Below are positions 33,853-43,104 of a stretch of 64,000 nt of DNA, piece after piece. The stretch's first letter is position 1. The number at the start of each line of letters is the position of its first letter. A model generated the notes under the pieces. That model was not told the DNA's origin. It made no database searches and saw only the letters and a program-made list of their open reading frames with translations. Source of the stretch: JBEKUY01 sp049514555 (GTDB lineage: Bacteria > Acidobacteriota > Terriglobia > Acidiferrales > UBA7541); contig JBEKUY010000001.1 in the NCBI GenBank assembly GCA_049514555.1, positions 372,001-436,000 on the forward strand, given 5' to 3'. Made by a program: the position numbers and the translations under genes.

Positions 33853-34887
33853 TCAACCTCCCGCCAGACGGCAGACCAGGAACTCCAGGACGGCCCGGGG
33901 ATTCGGATTCGCCGATTTCAAGCGGTTGTCAGCCTCACATAGAGCCCGCAATCCATCCAGCAACCGAGCCCTCGGAATCCGATGGGCGTTGCGCACGGCC
34001 GCTTCGGCCGCCTCCGGCCGCATGGCCAGCGCTCGCGCCGCCTGCCAGCCCGTGGTTGAAGGAGCCAGCTCTGCAGCCTCGATCAGCTTGCGCACCATCC
34101 AGGCCAGCGCCCCTACCAGGGCCACCGGCTCCTCTCCTTCGCGTATCAGCGCGGCGAGGAACTCGATGGCCCGGCGGCTCTGCTGCGTCGCCATCATGTC
34201 GGCCAGTTGCCAAACCGTGTACTTCTTCGAGGATATGACCAGCGTCCCCACGGCCTCCTGCGAAATCGCGCCCGAGGGCAGCGCGTGCGCCGCCAGCTTG
34301 TCAATTTCCGTCTTCAGAAGCGTCAATTCCCCATTCACCAGCTCGACGAGCTCTTCGGCGGCACCCTGCTCGAAGCGCGCACCCAATTCCTTGGCCATAG
34401 ACTTGGCCATCGCCACAGCCGTGTCTCTGCGCGAGCCAGGATCGTCGCTGAGCCCGACGTCCACGGACAGGGTTTCTTCCAGCAGGAGCTTGGCGAGCTT
34501 CATGCGTTGATCGAGTCTGGCGGCTTCGAGCACCAAGACGGTGAATGCCGCGGGATCTTCCAGGTACGAGGCAAGGTGTTCGGCGGCCTTCTCCCGCTCC
34601 TTCTCCGGGAGCGATTCGAGCGCATCGACCTCCTCTAGAAACACAACCTGGGTGGAACACAGCATCGGCAGGGTCTGCGCCTGGGCCAGCGCCGCGTTCA
34701 ACTGGTTATCGGCGCACGAGTACCGCGAAACGCCCCAATCGCGGGCGTCTTCGGGGACGTAGGCCTCCAACAATTGTGCCCGGCAAGCATCGCGCAGATA
34801 GGGCTCATCCCCGAGGAGCAGAATCGCGGGAACCGGCCGGCCCTTCGCAATGTGGGCGAGAAGCTCGCCGGCGGCAACGCGCGGCAT
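33853..34887 (-). CDS. holA: DNA polymerase III delta subunit
   Basis: The 344-residue clamp-loader subunit has the HolA layout: PAILLLGDEPYLRDACRAQLLEA at the start, LPMLCSTQVVFLEEVDAL, TVLVLEAARLDQRMKLAKLL and a C-terminal helical domain with WQLADMMATQQSRRAIEFLAALIREGEEPVALVGALAWMVRKL. It opens the beta clamp. Its ATG overlaps the lptE stop (TGATG), which is the usual lptE-holA pairing. Confidence 0.93.
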   Translation of the reverse strand: MPRVAAGELLAHIAKGRPVPAILLLGDEPYLRDACRAQLLEAYVPEDARDWGVSRYSCADNQLNAALAQAQTLPMLCSTQVVFLEEVDALESLPEKEREKAAEHLASYLEDPAAFTVLVLEAARLDQRMKLAKLLLEETLSVDVGLSDDPGSRRDTAVAMAKSMAKELGARFEQGAAEELVELVNGELTLLKTEIDKLAAHALPSGAISQEAVGTLVISSKKYTVWQLADMMATQQSRRAIEFLAALIREGEEPVALVGALAWMVRKLIEAAELAPSTTGWQAARALAMRPEAAEAAVRNAHRIPRARLLDGLRALCEADNRLKSANPNPRAVLEFLVCRLAGG

Positions 34888-35429
34888 CAGAATCCCTCCA
34901 AGACGGCGGAGACAACCTGCTTGGCGAAGTCGCGCGCCAGCCGATCGAGCGCGGGATTCTGCTCCGAGAAGAAGCTGTTCACGTCGGTCGAAATCTCGTA
35001 CTCGTTGCGAAAGAGGAGATGATCGTTCTTGTAGAGGATGGTTTTCTTTTCGCCTTCCTCCAAAACCACGGCGCAACGGACCGTAACCAGCATCAGGGTC
35101 GCGCGACTCGTGGTGGGTGTGCCGTTTCCCGAACTCGTATCGAGAATCACGGGAGTGGTTTCGATGGAGATGACCGTTCCGCGCAAGGTCGCGTCGGCTG
35201 CGGCTGGATTCGCCACCACGCGATACTTCCCGCGAGCGAGCAGCTCGTGAACCAGCGCTTCGGTCAGGCGCTGCTCGACGCGATATTGCGTGGTGCGGTT
35301 TTCCATGGCAGGGACGGCGATGGTCTTCACGGATTCGGGCAGGTGCGTGGCCCGTCCGGCAACGTGATAGCCGCAGCCGAAGAGAAGCGCGGAAACCAGC
35401 CCGATCAACACAGAAATGCGTTTGGCCAT
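34887..35429 (-). CDS. lptE: LptE, LPS-assembly lipoprotein
   Basis: The 180-residue lipoprotein has a lipobox (LLFGC, Cys19) followed by GYHVAGRATHLPESVKTIAVPAMENRTTQYRVEQRLTEAL, matching LptE/RlpB. It plugs the LptD barrel in the outer membrane for lipopolysaccharide insertion. Start and stop overlap the neighbouring genes, so the whole asd-like/lptE/holA run is coupled. Confidence 0.9.
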   Translation of the reverse strand: MAKRISVLIGLVSALLFGCGYHVAGRATHLPESVKTIAVPAMENRTTQYRVEQRLTEALVHELLARGKYRVVANPAAADATLRGTVISIETTPVILDTSSGNGTPTTSRATLMLVTVRCAVVLEEGEKKTILYKNDHLLFRNEYEISTDVNSFFSEQNPALDRLARDFAKQVVSAVLEGF

Positions 35430-36427
35430 CAGAGGACCTTCTCGGCAATGGCTAAAGCGTTCGCCGCGGGCAAACGCAAATTGTCGGCGACACCCCAGAA
35501 CCACCACCCTCCGCGGAGCGCCTCGTCGCGCTGGGGACTCGCCAGATGCATGCAACTCTCTCCGGCCACGCTGACGTTCGAAGGCGACGGGCCGCCGGCC
35601 TCGGCGCAAACGACCCCCGCCCTCCGCAGCGACTCTATCATCTGTCCTTCGGCGGCGTCTTCGCCGAATTCGGCAAACGCGGACACGCCAGTTCCGTAGA
35701 AGACGGGGACGTGGAGCAACTGCACAGCCGGAGCGGGAATCCTTCCGCCTAAGTGCCGCTGGGTCTCCTCCACAATTCGGCGCCGCGCCTCAAAGAGTTT
35801 TTGCGCGCTCGACTCGCCATAGCGATCCAGAAGAGTGAACGCGACTTGCGTGTCGAAGATCGCCTGCGCCAAAGGCTGAAAAGAGAGGAGCTGGGCCGTT
35901 TGGCTTTCCAGTTCCTCGACCCCGAGGCGGCCGGATTCCGATACCGGCCGAAAGAGATTCACGATCAGTCGTTTGGCCCCAACAGAGGAAAGCGCCGCCG
36001 CCAACGTGCAGCAGATAATCGCCCCTCCCGAAGGGCAGAGGTAAAGATCCCCCTTCTCGATGTGGGGTGGCGGCAGCCACTCATCGAGCCGCGGAATCCA
36101 TGGGAGCGCGTTCTCGACCCCCACCAAACCTCCGGACAGGTCGATCACGACGGCCCCCGCCGCGCGGGCGGCAGGATAGCATTGGACGGCAAAGCCGGGC
36201 GAACAGGCGAGAAGGACGACTTCGGCGCGTGAGAAGCTGTCCTCCTCGACGCGCTGGATGATGGCAGGCTCGCCGCCCGCTTCCGTCAAGGTTCCTGCGA
36301 GCAAATCTTCGTCCAGCAGACGCAGGTCGGCGGCGGCGAAGGGTCCCTCTTCGATCATATGTTTCAGTTCTTCGCCCAGGAGGGAAGACGCACCAGCAAT
36401 GGCAAAGCGATGCGCTCGCACGGCCAC
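35429..36427 (-). CDS. Asd/ArgC-type dehydrogenase-like protein
   Basis: The 332-residue protein has an N-terminal Rossmann motif (FAIAGASSLLGEEL) and the semialdehyde-dehydrogenase fold with a dimerisation domain. The active-site Cys can be aligned (IICCTLAAAL), but the usual NPxC context and the downstream GH of RVPVxxGH are lost (VPVFYGTGVSAF). It may be a divergent or catalytically dead paralogue, like USG-1. GTG 36427 is the likely start, 3 nt after the pssA stop. Position in an lptE/holA/pssA operon is odd for an amino-acid enzyme. Confidence 0.7.
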   Translation of the reverse strand: MAVRAHRFAIAGASSLLGEELKHMIEEGPFAAADLRLLDEDLLAGTLTEAGGEPAIIQRVEEDSFSRAEVVLLACSPGFAVQCYPAARAAGAVVIDLSGGLVGVENALPWIPRLDEWLPPPHIEKGDLYLCPSGGAIICCTLAAALSSVGAKRLIVNLFRPVSESGRLGVEELESQTAQLLSFQPLAQAIFDTQVAFTLLDRYGESSAQKLFEARRRIVEETQRHLGGRIPAPAVQLLHVPVFYGTGVSAFAEFGEDAAEGQMIESLRRAGVVCAEAGGPSPSNVSVAGESCMHLASPQRDEALRGGWWFWGVADNLRLPAANALAIAEKVL

Positions 36428-36429
36428 CG

Positions 36430-37257
36430 TCAAGCCTTTGCGGTTCGCGGAGAAAATCGGCGCCGGGCGAAGCGGACGACGTGCATCACGATTCCCAGGC
36501 CCGTGTAAACGCCTGCAATCGCCAGGAGCACCGGCTCGGAATACTTCCAGATCGCCGCCACAAGAATGCCCACCAGGACGATGGCCAGAGATGGCTGGCG
36601 CCGCGTCAATGGCAGATCCTTGAAACTGTAAAAGCGCACGGTACTGGTCATCAGCGCGGCCAGCACAATCGTGATTCCCAGCCAGGCGGCGGACCACCGC
36701 CAGTCTTGCAGGGGATTCTTCCAGTAGTGGACGATCGCCGCGATCACACCGGCTGCCGCCGGGGTCGGAAGCCCGACAAAATACTTCGACCCGCCGGGGG
36801 CCATGCCGTGCACGTTAAAGCGCGCCAGGCGCCACGCGCAGCAAATAACAAAAAACAGGCAGGCCAGCCATCCAATCTGCGCAAGTTGCTGCGCCTTTTC
36901 CACGCCGGCTCCCTGCAAACTTCGCACGCCCCAGGAATACGCCAGGACAGCCGGCGCGATTCCGAAGCTGATCACGTCCGCCAGAGAATCGAACTGCTTC
37001 CCAAACTCGGTGTTCGTTCGGGTCATGCGCGCGACCCGGCCATCGAGCGCATCGAACACAACCGCAAACCCGATGGCCCTGGCGGCCCAGTCAAAACCCT
37101 CAGCCGTTCCCATGAGCGAAGCCAAAACCGAGTAATAGCCGCAGAGAAGATTCAATACCGTAAGCAGACCCGGCACCAGATAGATGCCACGGCGAAGACG
37201 CGCGCCTCGCGGGCGTTCCAACTCGAGTCCCAGCTCCTGTTGTTCGTATTCACCCAT
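36430..37257 (-). CDS. pssA: CDP-diacylglycerol-serine O-phosphatidyltransferase
   Basis: The 275-residue integral membrane enzyme carries the CDP-alcohol phosphotransferase motif DGRVAR...GKQFDSLAD (D-G-x2-A-R-x8-G-x3-D-x3-D). It makes phosphatidylserine. ATG 37257 is preceded by AGGTG with 6-nt spacing. It overlaps the end of psd by 8 bp; together they give phosphatidylethanolamine. Confidence 0.93.
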   Translation of the reverse strand: MGEYEQQELGLELERPRGARLRRGIYLVPGLLTVLNLLCGYYSVLASLMGTAEGFDWAARAIGFAVVFDALDGRVARMTRTNTEFGKQFDSLADVISFGIAPAVLAYSWGVRSLQGAGVEKAQQLAQIGWLACLFFVICCAWRLARFNVHGMAPGGSKYFVGLPTPAAAGVIAAIVHYWKNPLQDWRWSAAWLGITIVLAALMTSTVRFYSFKDLPLTRRQPSLAIVLVGILVAAIWKYSEPVLLAIAGVYTGLGIVMHVVRFARRRFSPRTAKA

Positions 37258-37948
37258 GCGACTCACCTGCGCCCGAGCCCGCCAACTCCGAGCTCTCCCG
37301 GAGCACTTCCGCGGCCTCGCGCTGCCCGGCGTTTCTCACGGGCCAGTGCGCCAGCACGCTCGAGCCCGCCGAAACGCGTTCGCCCGGGCTGACCAGCACC
37401 TCGGCATCCCCAGGAAGCCAAACGTCCATCCTCGATCCGAAGCGAATCAAGCCGATCCGCTCTCCTCGCGCGACGACCGAACCGGGTGCCTTCCAGCAAA
37501 CCACCCGCCGGGCGATCCAGCCGGCGATCTGCTTGAAGACGATCTCGCCGGTCTCTGTCTCCAAGCGGATCACGTTCTGCTCGTTCTCGGCCGAGGCCCG
37601 GGCCCTCGCGGCCACGAAGAATCTACCAGGCTTGTAAATCACGTTCACGATTCTTCCGGCTGCAGGCGAGCGGTTCACGTGCACGTCCCAGACCGCCAGG
37701 AAGATGCTAATGCGCTTTCCCGGCCTTCCCTCCCACTCTTCAGGGGTGACGACCACGACGAGGCCGTCGGCAGGCGACACGATGCAGTCTTGCTGGTCAG
37801 GGACTTCGCGCTCAGGGTCGCGGAAGAAATAGAAGACGAACGCCGCGAGCAGGAAACATACGAAGGGTATGCCGTACGAACCCAGAAACAATGCCACTCC
37901 GCCCACCACGAACAGCGGAATGCCGATCCAGTATCCTTCTTTGACCAT
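37250..37948 (-). CDS. psd: Phosphatidylserine decarboxylase proenzyme
   Basis: The 232-residue protein is the short Psd form: an N-terminal membrane helix pair (about 10-42), PVNRSPAAGRI-like core (DVHVNRSPAAGRIV) and a self-cleavage site GERVSAGSSVLAHW, where a Ser becomes the pyruvoyl cofactor. The usual LGST is AGSS here. It converts phosphatidylserine to phosphatidylethanolamine at the membrane. Confidence 0.93.
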   Translation of the reverse strand: MVKEGYWIGIPLFVVGGVALFLGSYGIPFVCFLLAAFVFYFFRDPEREVPDQQDCIVSPADGLVVVVTPEEWEGRPGKRISIFLAVWDVHVNRSPAAGRIVNVIYKPGRFFVAARARASAENEQNVIRLETETGEIVFKQIAGWIARRVVCWKAPGSVVARGERIGLIRFGSRMDVWLPGDAEVLVSPGERVSAGSSVLAHWPVRNAGQREAAEVLRESSELAGSGAGESHG

Positions 37949-38027
37949 GCCGGGCCGGTCCCAAGGGAGTTTTCCCGCGTCGCCGCAGGATACCCCATTC
38001 TACGTCACAATGGGCGCACAGCCGAGT

Positions 38028-38264
38028 TTATTGGCCGTTCTGAGTGCGCGCGCGCATCATGACAAGCTGTTCCATGCGGTCCTTGATGCGCAGCTTGCGC
38101 TTCTTCAACTCGGTTTCCTGGAGAAGGTCTTCGGAACTGTGGTACGGACTTTTCGAGAGGCGTTCCAGCTCTGCTTCGTACTGAAAATGCTCGTGCGCTA
38201 ACCGTTGGTACTCGCCATCCACTTCCATCTGCCTGTCACGCAAATCTTCCTGCGGGATGGACAC
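38028..38264 (-). CDS. DUF465 (YdcH-like) small protein
   Basis: The 78-residue helical protein has the DUF465 pattern: LAHEHFQYEAELERLSKSPYHSSEDLLQETELKKRKLRIKDRME. GTG start with GAGGAGG 5 nt upstream. The function is unknown; it is predicted to be a helical hairpin. Confidence 0.8.
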   Translation of the reverse strand: MSIPQEDLRDRQMEVDGEYQRLAHEHFQYEAELERLSKSPYHSSEDLLQETELKKRKLRIKDRMEQLVMMRARTQNGQ

Positions 38265-38346
38265 GGTGGCCTCCTCGGCTTGGGGTGTTTACCTCATGCC
38301 GGTTACCCTAGCACAAGCTCATGGCGGCTCCAATAGGAAACTAGGT

Positions 38347-38796
38347 CTAACTCTCAAGTTTGCGTTCCATGACCACCGCGTCTTCCACAGGGTCAGCGTA
38401 ATAAGACGGGCGACGGCCGAAGAGCTTGAATCCGTTGGCCTTGTAGAACGCAATCGCGGCGGAATTGGAGGCGCGTACCTCGAGATAAGCCCGCGCGGCG
38501 CCTTCGCGGCGGTTCTCTCGAACTGCCGTTTCCAAGAGGCGCTTCCCAAACCCTTGGCGGCGATGCTCGGGCAAGACCGCGAAATTTAGAATCTCCATCT
38601 CATCGGCGGCCAGGCGCGTGACGGCAAACCCGACGACGGAACTATCCGCCAGGGCGACCCATCCCTTAGCCGCAGTCGCCAGCAAGTTTTCATAAGCACC
38701 CAGGCTCCACGGCGCCGCTTCAGGCGCAAGCTGGTTAATTCTCCAGACGTCGCGGACGTACTCGCTTCCCAGCCTTTCTATCTTGTTGTGCGCCAA
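38347..38796 (-). CDS. rimI: RimI, ribosomal S18-alanine N-acetyltransferase
   Basis: This 149-residue GNAT enzyme has FAVLPEHRRQGFGKRLLETAV (acetyl-CoA loop) and YLEVRASNSAAIAFYKANGFKLFGRRPSYY, the RimI signature. It acetylates the N-terminus of S18. It lies 17 bp after tsaB, the usual pairing. Confidence 0.9.
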   Translation of the reverse strand: MAHNKIERLGSEYVRDVWRINQLAPEAAPWSLGAYENLLATAAKGWVALADSSVVGFAVTRLAADEMEILNFAVLPEHRRQGFGKRLLETAVRENRREGAARAYLEVRASNSAAIAFYKANGFKLFGRRPSYYADPVEDAVVMERKLES

Positions 38797-38813
38797 AGGC
38801 GTGCCTCAGCCGG

Positions 38814-39524
38814 TTACGGGCGCTTCCCGACGTGGCCCGGTCCCTTCCAGAGAACCTCTGCATCCGATCGCCGCACGTAGTTCGCATCGAGGTGGAGCGC
38901 GTCAACCGTCTCGCCGCGCCTCAAACGTTCGAACGCCAGCCGCCCAAGTCCGGGTGCCAGAGGCATATCGCCGGCCTCCACACCGTCACCCATTTCTCCG
39001 GCGAAGAGTTGTCGATCGGGCGAAATCCAGGCCACCGCGGATGCTGGCGCCTCCGATTCGATCCAGTCGCGAAACTCGCGAAACACTCCAACCATCTCAT
39101 CTCCGTGCTTCCTCAAACCCGATGAGTCCCGAGCGAACAACCCCCCGAAGACCTGGCCTCGATGAGCATCGAAGAACGCAGCCACGTATTTCGCATGAGA
39201 CTGGGACTGAGACGCCAATACCTCAAGCCTGCTGATGGCCACGATCGGCCGTGCGAAGACTTCCGCCCAAGCCTTGACGGCCGTCAAACCCACTCTCACG
39301 CCCGTAAATGAGCCCGGGCCGTTCGCTACGGCGAAGGTGTCCACTTGAGAAAAATCAAAAACCCGGCCGTGGGCCAGCTCTCTGGCCGCGCGAAAGAGCC
39401 AAGAAGAATAGGGTTCGTCGCCGATATGCAAGACAGTTTCTTCTACGGCCCCGTCGCGGACGAAAGAGAGGCTTCCGCGCGCATCACACGTGTCGAGGGC
39501 TAAGAGAATCACGAGAGGGATCAT
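38814..39524 (-). CDS. tsaB: TsaB, tRNA t6A synthesis scaffold
   Basis: The 236-residue protein has the ASKHA fold of TsaB: LALDTCDARGSLSF near the start and FAVANGPGSFTGVRVGLTAVKAWAEVFARP. It works with TsaD, TsaC and TsaE to make threonylcarbamoyladenosine at position 37 of tRNAs. TsaD is encoded 5 kb away at 44224. ATG 39524 is chosen; the longer frame is not family-like. Confidence 0.9.
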   Translation of the reverse strand: MIPLVILLALDTCDARGSLSFVRDGAVEETVLHIGDEPYSSWLFRAARELAHGRVFDFSQVDTFAVANGPGSFTGVRVGLTAVKAWAEVFARPIVAISRLEVLASQSQSHAKYVAAFFDAHRGQVFGGLFARDSSGLRKHGDEMVGVFREFRDWIESEAPASAVAWISPDRQLFAGEMGDGVEAGDMPLAPGLGRLAFERLRRGETVDALHLDANYVRRSDAEVLWKGPGHVGKRP

Positions 39525-39654
39525 AATCGAGTTCGAGCCGGTTGCGGTTGGTTGGTTTGCGTTTCTGCTATGCAGAGGATGGCCGGAGAAGAGCAATTCG
39601 CGTGCCAATGTGGGAACTCTGCTTCTCTAACCCTATGATTCCAGAAGGAATATC

Positions 39655-39684
39655 TTGACTTCATAAGCTCACATTAATTAGAAT
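39655..39684 (+). promoter_or_regulatory. Sigma-70 promoter of carD
   Basis: TTGACT (39655-39660), 18-bp spacer, TAGAAT (39679-39684), about 33 bp before the carD ATG. The AT-rich spacer stands out in this GC-rich region. Confidence 0.7.
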
Positions 39685-39716
39685 AGCAATGCAGTTTATA
39701 GGGGGCACCGGAACCT

Positions 39717-40238
39717 ATGGACTATAAGATCGGGGAAAAAGTCGTTTATCCTAACCACGGTGTTGGTATCGTCGAGCAAATCAATTACGGCGTCCTGAAC
39801 GGCAAGACCGAAAAATACTACATGATTCGAATTCTTTCGAGCGGACTGAAGGTGATGGTGCCGCACATCAACGCGGATGCCGTCGGGCTTCGTCCGGTGA
39901 TTCGTTCGGTGGAAACGACGAAGGTTCTGGGCTTCATCGAAAACGGCAAGCTGAATTCTCATCCGGACTGGAAGCACCGTTTCAAGGAGAATTCCGAGCG
40001 CATGCGCACCGGATCTCTTCTGGAGGTCGCGGTGGTGCTGAAGAGTCTCGTGGCGTTGAGCCGCACCAAGCCGCTCTCCTTCCGCGAGAAGAAGATGCTG
40101 GACCGCGCGAAGTTTCTCTTGATTAGCGAAATGGCCACGGCGCGGAACGCATCGCAGGAGAACGTTGAAACTCTCCTCGTGAAGTCGCTGGCCAAAGCCA
40201 AGCTCGAATTCCCCGTCATGCAGGAGAAATTCGAGTAA
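39717..40238 (+). CDS. carD: CarD-family transcriptional regulator
   Basis: The 173-residue protein has the RNA-polymerase-interacting domain (YKIGEKVVYPNHGVGIVEQI, YYMIRIL, VMVPHINADAVGLRPVI) and a helical DNA-binding tail (FRENSERMRTGSL-like, LSFREKKMLDRAKFLLISEMA). CarD binds the polymerase beta subunit and stabilises open promoter complexes, acting on many housekeeping and rRNA promoters. It is monocistronic, with its own promoter and terminator. Confidence 0.93.
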   Translation: MDYKIGEKVVYPNHGVGIVEQINYGVLNGKTEKYYMIRILSSGLKVMVPHINADAVGLRPVIRSVETTKVLGFIENGKLNSHPDWKHRFKENSERMRTGSLLEVAVVLKSLVALSRTKPLSFREKKMLDRAKFLLISEMATARNASQENVETLLVKSLAKAKLEFPVMQEKFE

Positions 40239-40275
40239 TACCGGATTGCCCGGACGAGTGTCGGTCAAGTTTGCA

Positions 40276-40305
40276 GGGCGGCGCGTGACGCGCCGCCCTT
40301 TTCTG
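40276..40305 (+). terminator. Rho-independent terminator of carD
   Basis: A perfect 10-bp stem GGGCGGCGCG/CGCGCCGCCC with a 3-nt loop (40276-40298) is followed by TTTTCTG. It lies 38 bp past the carD stop. Confidence 0.9.
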
Positions 40306-40398
40306 TTTATCGCGGCCTCTTACTCCGCTGCGGCCTCGAGGCACGATCACACGACAAAGAGATTAGCCTTCGAAGTCATGGGCCTTGCCAATCGGTGC

Positions 40399-43104
40399 TT
40401 ACGGGCCGAGGGTCTTCAACTTTTCCTTGACGTAGCCGGCAGACTTCGATGACGGGGCCAACTGGAGGAATTTCTCGTAGGCTTGCCGCGCCTGCGCGTT
40501 GCGTTTCAACTGCGCGTAGGCATCGCCAAGGTTGATATAGGCGATGGCGCGGTTAGGGTCGCGCACGATGGCCTGCTGAAGCCAGCCGATCGCGTCTTCG
40601 TACTTTTCCAGTTTGTAGAGGGCAAACCCTGCGTTATTCGCCGCGAGCGCGCTGTCGGGATCGAGCGCGGCTGCTTCGCTGAACTTGCTGGCAGCCTCCG
40701 CGTACTTCTTCTCTTTGTACAGGCGCATGCCTTCGTCATTCAACGCGAGCGCTTTGTCAGGACTCGGAGCGGCCTTGCTCTCACGTTTTTTTGTTGCGGC
40801 CAACAACGCTTGGGCGGCAGCAAGCTGCTTGCGCAGCTCTTCATTCTGAATCACCGCCTTCGAGTTCTCAGCGCGGAGGCGTTCGACCTCGGCATTCAGA
40901 TGGATGGCATCGTCGCCGAGTTGGGCCGACGATGAGTCCAGGAACTCCGACTCGTGCTTGAGCTCGAAAATGAAATCGCCGCCCTCGCTGCCGGCGAGAT
41001 TGCCGAAGGCGGGCGTTTGGTGAGACAGCGCCGAAACCGCGGGTGCGACGTATGCAGCCAGTTCCGTGGCCGTAATGACGCCGTCGCCATTCAAGTCGGC
41101 GCGGCCGTCGAGCGCCTGCAGCAACGTCCAGGTGAAAACGGAGTGGCCGTTAGGCCCATTGTCCGCGACTTGTTCGTCGCCGCCGCCGGCCGTGAACATC
41201 TGGCGCGCTTCACGCCGAGCGATCTCTTGCAGATACTTGCCCGAGGCAGCCATGCCGGCACCGCGCGTCAGGGCGAGTCCGCTGTAGCAGGAGTCCATCA
41301 CAAACAGCAAATGCTTGGCGGGAATGGCTTCGGCAATGTCCTGGAAATTGGTCATGGAGATGGCCTGCCCCTCGTAATTGCTGAGGTCGGCGTCCACCGG
41401 AATGATGTAACCGAGATCGCGGCCGGAAGGCAGTTTGCGCGTCGCTCCGTGCCCGGCGAAAAAGACGAACACTCGGTCTTCCCGCTTGACCATATCCGCG
41501 TTCGCCAGCTTGTCGCCCAGGAGCGAAAGAATGTTTTGCCGGGTCGCTTCCTGGTTGAGAAGCACGAAGACATTCTCCGGCTTGAACTTGTACTTCTGAA
41601 TCAGCAGATCGCGCACGCCTTGGGCATCGTTCGCCGCGTAGCGGAGTTTTGGCCACTTCTGGTAGTCATCGATTCCCACGATGGCCGCCCAGCTCTCGCG
41701 ATAGGGAGCCTGAACGGCAGCGGGCGCAGCCGGAGCCTGCGTTCCCCTCACTTCGCCGGTCGAGGCGCCGTTCGCGCCCCAGGAAGCGAATTGATAACCC
41801 TGGGCCTGCAAGGTCTCGATGAGTTGCGGCAATAATTCCAGCGCGCGCAGATGAATGTCGTGAAAGAGAATGATGCCGTGGCCCCTCTTGTCGACCTCCG
41901 CCAAAACGCGCTGAAGGACTGAGTTCGGCACCGGATCGGCCCAATCCAGGGAGTCGATGTTCCAGATCATTGATTTCAAATGCTCGGCCTGCACGCGCTC
42001 GAGGATTGCGTCGTTGCTCGCGCCATAGGGTGGGCGGAAGAGCACGGGGTCCGACTTCAGAATGTGCTTCAGGAGCTTGTCGGTTTCCTCGATTTCCCCC
42101 GTGTAGCCTGCTTCGTCGAGCTTCGTGAGCAAGGCGTGGGAATAGCTGTGATTAGCGATTGTCGATCCGGACTCCAGCACGCGATAGCTCACGGCGGACG
42201 CGGGCGAAAGCGTGATTTCACCGTTCTTCCCGACCGTTCCCAAGATGCGGCCGAGCTCGAAGAACACGGCATGAACCTGATACTTATTGAGGACTTGTAG
42301 GATGCGGTCGGTATAGCGCGGGTGCGGGCCGTCGTCGAAGGTCAGGAGCAGGGTCTTCGGCGGCAATTCCGAGCCAAACAACTCGTTGGGGTTCGCCTTC
42401 TTGCCGACACCGCGACTCTCGGAAGGGGGCAGACCCGCCTCATATTCTTTCAGGATTTGGTCGCGCTGATACTTCTGCTTGATGAAAGCCAGATAGCTCT
42501 CCCAGGCTTCCCGGTGAACGGTCATGCCTCGAGTCTGAAATTGACCAAACGTCCGCTCGACTTCCTTCTGATAGAGGGTCTGGATTTGATCGAGCGCGGC
42601 AACGTCTTCAGCGAGGCGTTTTTGCAGCGATGCCGGAGATTGACGTTGCGAGGCAGCGGACGTGAGGTCGTCCAGCGTTTCGCGGAAGACGAGCTTGTCG
42701 GCGTCGCGATAATCCGGACTGTTTTCCAAACGGTTGAGAAACGATTCGACGGATGGAACGCGGGGCCCTGAAAGCTCATTCGAAAGGCTGGAGTCCAGAG
42801 CGGAAAGCCGCTCCTGATTCTGTTGGAACAGCATTTTCCCGATGAGCGATGCGCGTTCGAGGGTCACCGGATCGAGCGAAGAATCGTTTTCCATGAGAAC
42901 GATGATTCTCCGGTAGGCGCCGACGATTTGATCCATCTGTGCCGTCAATTGAGCGGAGGCGGCCGGTGAAAGCGCGCGGGAGGTTGCCGGCAGCAATATC
43001 GACCGGCGCAGCGCATACCAACCAGCGCCAGCGAACAAACAAACCACCACGCTCAGAATCATCAGGCGTCTTTTTCGCATGGCTCTCCGCGCATTTGCTC
43101 GCAT
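40399..43104 (-). CDS. Polysaccharide deacetylase-caspase-TPR fusion protein
   Basis: This 901-residue protein has an N-terminal membrane helix (14-30), a helical region (45-230), a NodB deacetylase domain (TFDDGP 255-260, HSYSH 319-323, RPPYG 357-361, LFHDIH 413-418), a caspase/peptidase C14 domain with His552 in GHG and Cys606 in DSCYSG, a calcium-loop-like DLNGDGVITATE (670-681), a coiled coil (about 730-775) and TPR repeats (785-890). All deacetylase metal and caspase dyad residues look intact. It is likely envelope-anchored, with domains outside the cytoplasm. Two starts, 43104 and 43080, each have a GGAG site. Monocistronic; its substrates are unknown. Confidence 0.9.
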   Translation of the reverse strand: MRANARRAMRKRRLMILSVVVCLFAGAGWYALRRSILLPATSRALSPAASAQLTAQMDQIVGAYRRIIVLMENDSSLDPVTLERASLIGKMLFQQNQERLSALDSSLSNELSGPRVPSVESFLNRLENSPDYRDADKLVFRETLDDLTSAASQRQSPASLQKRLAEDVAALDQIQTLYQKEVERTFGQFQTRGMTVHREAWESYLAFIKQKYQRDQILKEYEAGLPPSESRGVGKKANPNELFGSELPPKTLLLTFDDGPHPRYTDRILQVLNKYQVHAVFFELGRILGTVGKNGEITLSPASAVSYRVLESGSTIANHSYSHALLTKLDEAGYTGEIEETDKLLKHILKSDPVLFRPPYGASNDAILERVQAEHLKSMIWNIDSLDWADPVPNSVLQRVLAEVDKRGHGIILFHDIHLRALELLPQLIETLQAQGYQFASWGANGASTGEVRGTQAPAAPAAVQAPYRESWAAIVGIDDYQKWPKLRYAANDAQGVRDLLIQKYKFKPENVFVLLNQEATRQNILSLLGDKLANADMVKREDRVFVFFAGHGATRKLPSGRDLGYIIPVDADLSNYEGQAISMTNFQDIAEAIPAKHLLFVMDSCYSGLALTRGAGMAASGKYLQEIARREARQMFTAGGGDEQVADNGPNGHSVFTWTLLQALDGRADLNGDGVITATELAAYVAPAVSALSHQTPAFGNLAGSEGGDFIFELKHESEFLDSSSAQLGDDAIHLNAEVERLRAENSKAVIQNEELRKQLAAAQALLAATKKRESKAAPSPDKALALNDEGMRLYKEKKYAEAASKFSEAAALDPDSALAANNAGFALYKLEKYEDAIGWLQQAIVRDPNRAIAYINLGDAYAQLKRNAQARQAYEKFLQLAPSSKSAGYVKEKLKTLGP

